64,000 nucleotides of DNA from Cytospora piceicola (taxonomy: Eukaryota > Ascomycota > Sordariomycetes > Diaporthales > Cytosporaceae), in NCBI GenBank assembly GCA_023375675.1, contig JALQBC010000004.1, forward strand, positions 1,426,001 to 1,490,000, in the 5' to 3' direction. Of the stretch, positions 1-9,754 are shown piece by piece. Position 1 is the first letter of the stretch, and every line of letters begins with the position of its first letter. The translations under genes and the position numbers were made by a program. A model generated the notes under the pieces. The model was given only the letters and a program-made list of their open reading frames with translations. It ran no database searches and was not told where the DNA came from.

Positions 1-244
1 TCTTGGGGTCGGTGAACTCCTGTATCTGCTCGGGCGTTGGGCCGGCAGCACCTTGCGTCGAATCGGGCTCGAGGTCTTGGAAGGCTGATGGTGTCTGGGC
101 CGGTGCTGCTGCTGCTGCTTGGGCGGCAGCTTCTGCCGAGTACCACCTCCGTGTGCTGCATGGCGTTGACTGTCTTGGTATTTGTGATATTTGTGATATC
201 CTCATTTGCCGTAAAGGCCGAGCCACCTCCCTCCAGGATGCCAT
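1..244 (-). CDS. Mitochondrial preprotein, N-terminal fragment
   Basis: An open frame starts at the ATG complementary to 242-244 and runs off the left edge, giving 81 codons with no stop. The first 36 residues form a typical mitochondrial presequence: many Arg, Ser and Gln, no acidic residue after Glu6, ending in an Arg-Arg-Trp-Tyr-Ser-Ala context that resembles a matrix processing site. An Ala/Gln/Pro-rich linker follows, then a stretch reading PTPEQIQEFTDPK. The protein is therefore inferred to be imported into mitochondria. A mitoribosomal protein is possible, but the family cannot be named from this much sequence. It lies tandem to and downstream of SEC8 on the same strand, about 590 bp away. 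The coding region continues beyond the window. Confidence 0.72.
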   Translation of the reverse strand, partial: MASWREVARPLRQMRISQISQIPRQSTPCSTRRWYSAEAAAQAAAAAPAQTPSAFQDLEPDSTQGAAGPTPEQIQEFTDPK

Positions 245-835
245 GATGTGCGGTTGCTTATGTATGTCGTTGCTCAATTGGGCTGGCGGAGCTGTCGCAA
301 AGTCAAGCGCGTGTCGTCGACATCGATCCAAACTTTTTGGGCCGAGTGGAGCTAGCAGGGGTGCTAGTTATATGTACTGTGTAGCTGCCGCCGGCGGCAG
401 GGTGCCCGGAGTTCGATCTTGTACCCTCTTTTTCCGGGCTAAATAAACAACTCCCACCTGGGTACTCGAGGTAAGCAATCTCAGGTACACTCCCCCATAA
501 CATCCCAGAGAAAAAGGTTCAATAATATGTAGTCTAAATTGTTTAGTGAGACAAGAACACCGTCTTCTTCTGACCCGTCTCTTTGGACCTTGCTTAGTCC
601 AGCAATGTCAACCTCACCAGTGCCACAGACCGTGAAGCAAGCCGCTACATGCTATATTTCCTCAAGCAGCTAGATATACACCATCCCTAAAATAAACTCC
701 TCGCTGGCTCAACATAGAAGCCGCAGACCGTGTTAACCCTAAGCTGCCACCAATATGCAGTCCAATTATGCTTGCGCCCCCCGACCAACTTCCCCGTCCT
801 AAGCCCTCAACTCACCCCCTATCGTCCTCGAGCCT
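245..835. other. Intergenic, SEC8 3' side / preprotein promoter
   Basis: 591 bp between the SEC8 stop and the preprotein start. It should hold the SEC8 3' UTR and the promoter of the mitochondrial gene. The small open frames here have no recognisable product. I see no RNA gene or repeat. Confidence 0.6.
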
Positions 836-3800
836 CTAGCTCTGCCACATGTGCTCACTCAGCTCCAGCAGCTTCTCCGCCATGTTCCTCTTCGCGGCGT
901 TCACGTTGCCCCTCTCGGGGCTGGCCATCAGCTCGCTGTAGCACAGCTCGATCAGCGCCTTGAGCTCGTCGTACGTGAACCGGTCCGGGTCCCTGCCCGC
1001 CGGCGGCACCCCGCCCTCCCCCTCCCCCTCCGCGCCGGCAACCCTGGCCGCGTCCTCCCTGGCCTTGGCCACGATCGCGTCCGCGCCCTGGTCGAAGAGC
1101 GCCCAGTAGTTGGCCGCCCGCGCCAGGTCCACGCCCGCCTCGATGTTCTTGAGGTTCTGCTGCAGCACCAGGATGTTGAGCTGCATGCGGCCCGACCCCC
1201 GCGCGTTGATGGGCGCCACCATGGCGCCGTTGGCGACCAGGTACGAGTCGGCCAGGAGGCCCAGCCCCGTCCGGATGAAGGCCACCTCGCGCTCCCGCAG
1301 GTACTTGACCGTGTTCTCGTCGTAGGCCACGAGCTCCGAGTTGAGGCTGAGGATCTGCAGGTCCGGCTCCTTGACGTCCTGGTCGAGCAGGTACGGTGCT
1401 GTCCTCGGGTCGAGGGCTACGCGGAGCGAGTAGGCGATGTGGCAACGGACTTCCATGTGCAGGGTCAGTAGGGCCGTTGCGGCAAGTTCCTCGTACGATG
1501 TTACGATGCCGTCGAAGGATCTGCGAGTGTTTGGTCTGTTAGCCGTCTCCTCCAATTGTGAGTCTGTCGGGCGCTATTGCACTCACTGGACCGTCTCCTG
1601 CGTCATAGGGAGGAACACAGGCCCGTCCTCAGCGGTCGCTTTGCTTGGGTCATTGAGCAGGGTCCACCTCCGCTTCTCAGACCTGGGCACGCTCGACCGG
1701 TTGGAATCGGTATCATTCCGCGTGATGTGCCTGAGCGACGAGACCTTCACGGCTAGCCACTTCATGCTCGTGTAGAGCAGACACAGAGACGAGATTGTGT
1801 CTCTGTCTGATATAATGTCGCTGGCCTCGAGCGGTTTCTTGTTCGTCTCCGCAATCAGAAGCGCAACCTCCTTGTCCAGGAGTTCCGCATCCAGGCTGCC
1901 AGCTGTCCAAAGCTTCTGGATAGTCTCGCGGATCTCGCCTTGCTCGGTCGCCATTACAGACGATGCACGTAGCTCATCAGTCGTCGCTCCTTCCTGTGTT
2001 TTGGTAACCAGCGTCTTATACCAGCCAAAGCACCGGTCGTAGTACCTCATCATCTGGGTGATGATCAGCGCGCTCAATGCCTGGTCATGCGGTATCGTGT
2101 CCAGCATCCTGCAGAATGCCGTCACCACTGCAAAGAAGGCTGTTACTCCCTTGAAGACCGGTCGCCTTGCAACGTGACTCCAGTCGCCGTCCTGCTGGAA
2201 GGCGTCAGCCTCACCAAACACCGTGTCGCTTAACTTGCCCAGTGTCTCATCCAGCTGAGGCTGGAAGACGTTCACCAGGAAGTTGTCCAGGAACGTCGTT
2301 AGCGTGCTAGTCGCCAGATCCGAGCCTGGTGGCACAATGTTCTTCAACCTGCCCAGAAACACCAGGGTTGGCGGTAACAGCAGACTCATGTTGAAGACAT
2401 TCGGCTCCACCAGTGACTTGTAGCTTCCGCTCTGGTCACGACCTCCGTACGCCGTACTCTTCCTAGAGTCGAACTTCCCAGACTTCTTATCACCCCTGCC
2501 CTTCACTTGGCCGGCAGTCAAGCCAGGCACTGCTTGTTCAATGGTCTTGTCCAGTTCCTCAAACTCGGTTGTCAGCTCCGCCGCCTTGGAATCCGCCTCG
2601 GTAAACTTGAACAGGTGTTCTCTGTGGGCATCAGGTCTGCCATTCGTCATGCCTGGTCTGGGTGTGTTGAACTGGAAGAGGTCTGCATCGGTCGTCACAT
2701 AGTTATGCAGCAGTGAGCGTATCTCGTTCTGGTACAGGTTCCACAGCTCCTTGAAGCTTCCCAGTAATGCAGCGTTGTTGCCAGCCCCTTCCCGGCGAAT
2801 CAGGGCCTTAATTGACTCGTGGAACTGGCGGTGTCCCTCTGCTATAGCCTCGAACTTTCCGTACAGTGTCCAGAGCAGGTCGTATATGACATCTGCCCTC
2901 ATTTGTGTCTCTCTGTTGTTGTAGATGTGCACCTCTCCTGAGCCCGACGAGACGCCCCTCAGTGAGCTCGGATGCTTGTGATCCACCTCGTTGATCGTCT
3001 CGTTGACAACACTGAACAGCTCGACCGGCAACCGCTGCTTGATGGTGTCGACAGCAGCCTCCAGACGACCCAGCTTGTTCAGCGCTTCGACTAGCAGCGC
3101 GACGTAGTAGAATGTGTCTGATTCCGGGTTTCTGCCGGGGTCCTCTTGGATGGGATTATCGAAGTCCATGCCATTCAGGACTTCGAAGAACGGCACCACC
3201 CCTCCTGATTCCGTGATATCATCCCGGAAGGCGCCCTGGCTCTTGGCCAGGTTCTGCCACCTCTCCTGACAATACGGCGACTTCAGGTATAGATGCTCAT
3301 GCAGCTCCTCCACCAGGATGTCCATCAGTGCCTGCTCCTGGTTCGCAAGGTAGCTCCTCAGGTCGCTCAGGGCGCTGATGTCGTCGAGCTCGGGCTTCCT
3401 CAGCCTCCGCAGCGCGTTCTGCAGCACCTCGACGGCCGTCAGGAACCTCTTCTCGGAGATCCTGGCCTCGAGCTGGTCCGGCACCTGCCGCAGCTCCTCG
3501 AGCTCGTTGAGCGTGGACAGGAGCTCGTCGTACATCTGGCTCGTGTTGTACAGCTTCTTGAGCTCCGGGTCCGTGGTGCAGAGCGCGACCTTGCTGGTGG
3601 CCAGGTTCTCCTTGAGCACGCGGACCTTCTTCTGGCTCTGCATGATGCTGCCCTGGATCTTGTGGAACGTGCCGATGGACGAGTTGAAGCCCTGGTGGTA
3701 GTCGTGCACGATGGCCTTGAGCGAGTCCTGCAGGTACTGGTGCGTCTTCTGGAAGCCGCCGTACTCGCGCGCCCGGCCCACCGAGCTGCTGTCGAGGAGC

Positions 3801-4162
3801 TGCAGGGCCAGCTGCACGGGGATGCAGTCGTCCTCGCACATCTGCGGCCAGTCCTGCTGTATGATGCCCAGCACGTCGTTGATCTGCCTCTCGGCGCTGG
3901 TCCACTGCGCCTGCTGGCTGAGCTGCTGCGCCTGGAGCTGGGACCGCGAGGGGGGCCCGCGGAGGGAGGACTGCGGAGGCGGCGCGCGCGCGGTATGGAT
4001 GGGCGGGGGCGTCGCGTAGCGGTCGATGCCACCGCCGCTGGTGCTGCCGTTCCCGCGCGGGGCGTAGTCGGGGGTGGTGTTGTCGCTGCTGTTCTGTCGA
4101 CTGGGGTTCCCGTAGCCGTTGCCGCCGTTGCGGCCGTATGGTGCGCCGTAGCGGTTTGCCAT
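836..4162 (-). CDS. sec8: Exocyst complex component Sec8
   Basis: Two exons, complement(836..1520, 1587..4162), encode 1086 residues. The 66-bp intron has GTGAGT and CAG ends, and splicing joins TQETVQ to SFDGIVTSY in frame. Sec8 is a core subunit of the octameric exocyst, which tethers secretory vesicles to the plasma membrane at hyphal tips and septa. The first ~100 residues are low-complexity (Gly, Asn, Ser, Pro). They are followed by the conserved Sec8 N-terminal helical region (INDVLGIIQQDWPQM, the GFNSSIGTFHKIQ block and the RVLKENL coiled coil). The rest is the long helical-rod region, including a RMLDTIPHDQALSALI stretch. Length agrees with filamentous-fungal Sec8. Both ends of the CDS (836-1440 and 3290-4160) have almost only G or C at third positions, while the middle is ordinary. 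Confidence 0.93.
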
Positions 4163-4746
4163 GGCTGCTTTGCTCCCTCGGGGCGGTGGGCGCGGGGGGG
4201 GTGGGACGAGGGGGGAAGCGAGGAGCCTGGGTGCTATCTGTCAAAGTCCCATGCAAGAGACAGCATCATCAGTTAGACAGACGAGACGATGATACTCCTG
4301 GAGAAAGATGTTGGTGCTTGGAGGGCGCGGAAGTTCACAATGGGGAATTGAAGCTCAGAATCGAGTTGTCGAGGCCAAGCGGTAGAATGCAGGTCCTAGC
4401 GGTAGTCGCCTGCAGGTCTCGGGTCTCATTCCAGGGGTCCGAATACTGGGTCCAATGCCACTAACAACCTTAGAACCTTGGAACTTAGAGCGCCAGAACC
4501 AACACCAAAGACTTGCATACTGCGTACATACTTAAGTAAGTATATTTCTTGTTCACCGCAGTTACGACGGCATAAGTAAGTAACCAGTCAACTCCTTGCG
4601 AAAGCTAAGATCAAACCAATAATGTGCAAGGATATACACACCTGGGTTTAGCATCATTGGCTGCATCCAACTATATATAATAATACAATCACAAATACCG
4701 ATACCTACATCACTACACAGTATATACATCTGCTCCTCAACCGGTT
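4163..4746. other. Intergenic, SEC8 promoter / phosphatase 3' region
   Basis: 584 bp upstream of SEC8 and downstream of the phosphatase stop, both on the minus strand. It should contain the SEC8 promoter and leader. No gene or structured RNA is recognised. Confidence 0.55.
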
Positions 4747-6414
4747 TCATACATTCGAGAGGATGACATTGCCCGGGTTCAACTCCCGCAGCCAAGGGCT
4801 CGTCAAGTCCGTGTAGAAGCTCGCGCCCTGGACCACAGTAGGCGCATCGGCAGCCGTGACGTTACAGTTCGTAACCCAGTCACCCTCCGCAGCATACTTG
4901 TCCGACACGTACTTGACGTAATCACTCAAGAGGCACGACCCGCCGGGGCCGTCATTGCAAGAGGGCAGTGTATATACTGCGTCGTTCAGCCTGATGCGGA
5001 CGTACGTCGCGTTGGCGGGAGTCGTCTTGCTGTCCTCGTAGCGGCGCGTGAGGAGGCTCTGTGAGGTGGCATTGCTGGCGAGGCAGTTCAGTCTCTCGAA
5101 GGCAATCGTCCCGCGCATGGTGACGAAGTGAGAGGCGATGAAGAGGCGGTCGGGGTTCAACTCTGTGCCCGAGAAGACAGGCTCGTCGTCAAAAACACCA
5201 CTGGCAGTGACGAGCTCGGCAAGCTGTCCGTCGTTCAGGAACGTCGTCAGCAGGCTGGGCAGCCTGAAGGTGCTCCCGTCTGCGGCGGTGCCGTTGATTC
5301 CTGGCCCCTTCTCGAGGAGGCCAACTAGTGCGTTCAGGTAGGGCGTCATCATCTTCTGCTCGAGATCGGTACCAGGTCCCAGGCCGTAGTAATAGCGGAT
5401 GTCGTTGGCGTACTCATATTGCTGCAGCTCGTGATCGGTGAAGACACTGCACCACGGTGACAGCTGTCCGGTGATTTGGCTCTCAAAACCTGTATCATAT
5501 TTCACAATATCAGCACTTGGATCCTTGCAATTTATGGGTTATTACAGATAATTCCTACCGCACAAGTAAGGGATCTGCGAGATATCATTATCTTCGAAAG
5601 TAAAATTGCCCTGGATCAAAGCCTCCAGACGCTCTTTGATCGGCGGGATATACACATTCTCCCACTCAGTTGCGTAGTCACCGCCAGAGGAATCGGAGAA
5701 GTTAGGGCACTGGTCGGATGGCGACAGGGAATTGCCAATGTTTCCCGTATACCCGGTCGGCGTGACAGAGACGACACTGCCGTGCGTGCTGGAGGTGAAG
5801 CCGAGATAGCCCTGGACAAACATCTGGGCGGTCTGGACAACACGAGTGTAGTTGTTGGCCCAGACGTAGAAGTCGTCGCCTTCATTGTACAACTGAGGGT
5901 ATCTCGTCCGGAGAGAATATCCAAGGTCGTGGGCCTCCTTGGCCCCAGTCGGAGACTCCATGGCTATTTGTAGGTCCGGATCTGTCAGGACGGTCCTCCA
6001 GTCCTTCATGAACGCAATGCTGCCCGTTGGGGTGTAGTCTCCGGAGGAGAACCTCTCCTGCATGTCCACCCATCCCGAGTACGCGCCAGAATCAGGATAA
6101 CGGGAGCCGTGACGGACGACATACGCAGCCTGATCGACGTAGCAGTTGTCGGGCACATCTGATGAGATGTCGTAGACGTTGGGCCCTACGGTTTAATGTG
6201 AGCGTTCGGCACGGGCACACCAGGTCTCGATGAGACTTCAGGACAGGAGTCTCTCACCCGCGAACCATGGGCTGTTTGCGCCTAGCCACTTGAGAGGTTC
6301 AGATGCAGTCTCGCTGGCCGGAAGGTTGATGTCGTTAGTCGGTGCGAGCAACTGAGCAGCTGTTGCTGAGCCCACCAAGGCCAGGGCGGCCTTGACTGGG
6401 GATAAGGTAGGCAT
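4747..6414 (-). CDS. Secreted histidine acid phosphatase
   Basis: Three exons, complement(4747..5489, 5559..6185, 6258..6414), give 508 residues. Introns are 69 and 72 bp, and both joins restore frame (WFAG-PNVYD and LCG-FESQ). The start at 6414 gives a hydrophobic signal peptide, MPTLSPVKAALALVGSATAA, so the enzyme should be extracellular or vacuolar. Residues 77-83 are RHGSRYP, the clade-2 histidine phosphatase motif; His78 is the expected phospho-acceptor. Several N-x-S/T sites suggest glycosylation. The family removes phosphate from esters, including phytate in some members. Oddity: the C-terminal HD motif is not seen. The aligned place (residues 345-349, FLNDG) has Asn347-Asp348, keeping the Asp but replacing His. 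The ending IASHFVTMRGTIAFERL matches the usual position after HD. It could belong to a PHO5-like subgroup or be a divergent phytase. Confidence 0.9.
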
Positions 6415-7343
6415 GGCGGGGGTCGGGTCCGACGTTGAAGAGAAGGCTTCAACTTGGGAGCACAAGAAACCAAAAAAAAAAGAACGAGTGACCATCGGGT
6501 GACGGAGCTGCGATGTTCGCTTGGGATACTCGACTGTATTTATCGACCGCAGCCCTTCTGGTTCCGATCTTGTACATGTAGTTGCTTGGCAGGGGTATTC
6601 AGGACCCAACTGAGTTCATCACGGGCATGGATCCCAGATTGGGAGTCTACGCTGTCCCATTGCCAAGACTTCTTGGGAGGTTTTGACTTCGAAATCAGGT
6701 CAACCTTCTGCCTCGTCAAGCACGTGTTGGCGGAGACGATGGTGGTTTGCCTGAAGAATGCCAGAGTTCTTGCAACGCCGGAGATTGGATGGGTCATCAT
6801 ATGCACCACCCACCATCTCCTCCCCTGGAAGATACCGACTATCAGGGGATAGATCCGGAATGCATTGACCGATCGAAGGGCTTGCATGAAGACGGTCTCA
6901 AATGAGGTATACTTTGGTAGTTTTTGACGGGGGTAGGCCGTAGGTAAGTATGTACCTTGGCTGTAGAGACATACGGTAGTAGACAATGAGAAGATACGGT
7001 ACCACAGTTGAAGCGATAGGAGCGGCGAGCCCCTGAAACTGCCCCTGTGGATGTTGTAAGAAATGCGCTAGAACGCACAGACCACAGCTTAAGCTGAAGG
7101 ACTTCCCAGGCGGTTGGTTATTGAACAAGCAACTGCTAACATTCCGCGGACAGTTTTTCAAGTTTCAAGTCATCTGTGTGTGTATGTGTGTGTCTTGACA
7201 AAAGAGGCTACCCGAACAGCCTCTTGTACTGGATGCTTCGTCTCCAAAAGGGCGCTCTGGTCCGTGGTCTTGCCCGTCGATATTCATCAAATGGGGGCGC
7301 ATACATCGGATATATCACAAGAGCCACTCAACATCGTTACAAA
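6415..7343. promoter_or_regulatory. Divergent promoter, phosphatase / RAI1
   Basis: 929 bp between two divergently oriented starts, so it must carry both promoters. An A-run at 6471-6482 lies about 60 bp upstream of the phosphatase ATG. No coding exon with a recognisable product is seen in this interval. Confidence 0.55.
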
Positions 7344-9149
7344 ATGGATCAAGCCTTCTCAATACAGCCTTTGAACCGGTTCGCAGGGGAGAGCGAGCCA
7401 GTCCGCAGACCAAAGGCATGTCATGTCCATGAAGATTGAACTAAACCTTGTCGTATGCAAATTTGCATTCACCTCCCGAGCACGTTATTAACTTTTCGAG
7501 TTTCCAGGAATTTGCCAGTTTCTCATACGACGACGAGCACGTGTTTCACCACGGGGACTCCGGCCTGAGATGGTATTACACCCCTCAGCTGGGCGCGGAT
7601 CTATCTCAGGGTTACGAGACTTTCATCAAGAATGATGACAGCCAGGATGAGCACCTAGACAGTCTCTTGAAGTCTATCATCCATCATGAACAGCAGACCA
7701 AGAAGAAAATCGATGCCAACATAGTAACATGGCGTGGATGTCTCACCAAGGTCTGCCTGCTGCTTCCCTTCGAGAGTCCTGCTTATACATGGGAGAAAAC
7801 ATCTGATTATATCTGCAGATCATGTCAAGTCCGTTCGAAGACCGAGACGGGTATGATCTTTCATATTCCATGTTGCTTGTAGATACGTCTTGCTGATTTC
7901 GCCGTAGTTTTGAGCTAAACGCCACCTTATACCAAGTGCGCTCTCCAGAACACCCAACCCACCCTGAGACTGATCAACAACTGACTGTATGACCAAAGGA
8001 TTGCATGTATGAAGCTTTACCAGTCTGCTCCCGTCTAGCATGTGGGCTAACACAGGACCAAGCTTCATCGAGGAGAACCATGAGTACCGCATGCGCTCCC
8101 AACAGGAACAGGCCGCTCAACCCTGGCGAGGAGCGATACCTCAAGAGGTGATGCAGTATTGGGGTGAGATGAACTCCGCAGGCCTTACCCCCTTTGATTT
8201 ATCCTAACTTGGTATCTCACACAACACATTGCAGGATATAAGTTCGAGACCCTGGCAACATTACCGGCACCTTGGGGCGAGACCAGCCGTGATTACATCG
8301 AGGGCAGAGAGAAGGAGGTTGTCAACAACAAAGCTCAGTACTGCTCCGTTGTGCGGACCGGCGTGGGCAAGAGTATACTCTGCCTTGGCGGCGAAGTTGA
8401 CGCTGGTGATTCCTCCCACATTTCCTACCGAACCCCCCGTCCCCCCAGTCTCACCTCTCATACCTGCCTTCCACCTCACTATCACAAACCTGCTCGAGTA
8501 CTCAACTGACACAGTACCGTCCCCAACAACAGTATGGGACTCCAAGCCCCCCAAGGCCGGCGACCCGATCAACTGGGTCGAGCTCAAGACCTCCATCGAC
8601 ATCCGGAACGAGCGGGACCAGGCCAACTTCGAGCGGAAGCTGCTCAAGTTCTGGGTCCAGTCGTTCCTGCTCGGCGTGCCCAAGATCATCGTCGGGTTCC
8701 GGTCCCGCGACGGGGTCCTGCAGAAGCTGGAGGAGATCGACGTCGCCTCGATACCGACCACGGTGGCCCGGAGGGGCAGGCAGTGGGACGGCAACGTGTG
8801 CATCAACTTTGCGAGTGCCTTTCTGGAGTGTAAGTCACCGCCCTCCCCTCCTCCTCTCGAATGGCATGGGCCTTCCGGAGACGAGTGTGGAGTCTTTCGA
8901 AAAAGGAAGAGAAAATTTCGGACGGGATGGAGCGAGGCTTACAAAGTTGCAGGGCTGCGGACCAAGATTGATGACGACGGTGTGTGGAGGATACGGCGGC
9001 GTGCCAGGGATACCCACATCGAGGTGTACAAGACGAAGGAGACGACGGGGCATGGGCGGATATTGAGTGACGAGTTCATCAACCACCGCATCAAGTTATC
9101 CCTACCACCTGCCCCGGATGTTGGCGATGGTGCTGAAGAGCCATCATGA
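7344..9149 (+). CDS. rai1: Decapping nuclease Rai1 (DXO family)
   Basis: Eight exons are inferred: 7344-7415, 7508-7750, 7819-7850, 7908-7935, 8056-8163, 8235-8405, 8533-8829, 8953-9149, about 382 residues. Rai1 partners the 5'-3' exonuclease Rat1 in the nucleus and removes incomplete, NAD-type or triphosphate 5' ends from RNA. Visible landmarks are the N-terminal FSIQPL and YYYTPQLGADL-like block, TWRG, IEENHEYR, the metal-binding GEVD and ELK motifs (LGGEVDA, WVELKTS), the catalytic Gln in WVQSFLLGVPKIIVGFR, and a C-terminal ILSDEF-RIKLSL block. Two splice oddities exist. Intron 1 is best read as GC-AG. The junction between exons 4 and 5 leaves the frame one base short with any canonical GT-AG choice (see findings). 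Exons 7 and 8 differ in codon use: exon 7 is nearly all G/C at third positions. Confidence 0.87.
7416..7507 (+). other. rai1: Probable GC-AG intron 1 of rai1
   Basis: The exon ends AGACCAAAG and the next bases are GCATGT, a GC form of the GTATGT donor. The acceptor is TTTCCAG at 7501-7507, with ATTAAC as a possible branch site at 7486-7491. Joining at these points gives RPK-EFASFSYDD, the arrangement expected for Rai1. An alternative GT donor at 7425 (GTCCAT) is also in frame but weak and would insert Ala-Cys-His. Confidence 0.6.
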
Positions 9150-9754
9150 GGATGGTGTGGGGATACGAGAGGTGGAACAGATATGGCTTGGCATTTCAAA
9201 GTTAGGATACAGCCACCACGATGATCTTCCCCAGCAAGCATCTGAGTGCCAAAGGTTATCATATAATGTATCTCATCGAACCGATCCATCTACCTAGCCA
9301 ACACAACACAACGCCAGGCTACAATAAGTGCGAGTAACCGCGACAGGTAAGCAGAACCGACGCCGATGCAGATGCCTACCCGCGGGTCATCCAGACCTCA
9401 CCGTGATGAACTCGTGTAAAACATTACCACCAACAAGCATTGCTATAAACACAATGTCCGCCCGACCATCCGACTGCCCGTTTTTGCCCGCCGTCTAGAT
9501 GCCCGAAAATACCCGTACAATATGTACATTCGAAAGGTGGTGCAAGGATCTTCTTGCCCCCTGAAACGCCACAGCATACCTTCACGACATACCTGTGGCG
9601 CGTAGCATGCAAGCCTTGTTATCTTTCCGTCCCCCGGACCAGCTTAAAACATCTGCCCCAGATGCAAAATCATCAATGCCAGCCGATATACTCCAAGAAA
9701 ATGACAACAACACACCGCCAGAGGACCCCCCCCCCACTCCCCACCCCCTGTTTC
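9150..9754. other. Convergent intergenic region, rai1 / GCK kinase
   Basis: 605 bp between the convergent stops of rai1 and the GCK kinase, expected to hold both 3' UTRs. A C-run lies at 9727-9735. No gene is recognised. Confidence 0.55.

Noticed and set aside
855..1471. Overlapping frames on both strands at the sec8 3' exon
   Set aside because: Only the Sec8 frame carries conserved sequence and joins by splicing to the long exon.
3293..4276. 327-codon plus-strand frame over the sec8 5' end
   Set aside because: Antisense shadow of a GC3-rich part of sec8; the composition is Leu/Val/Arg/Glu-biased with no family features.
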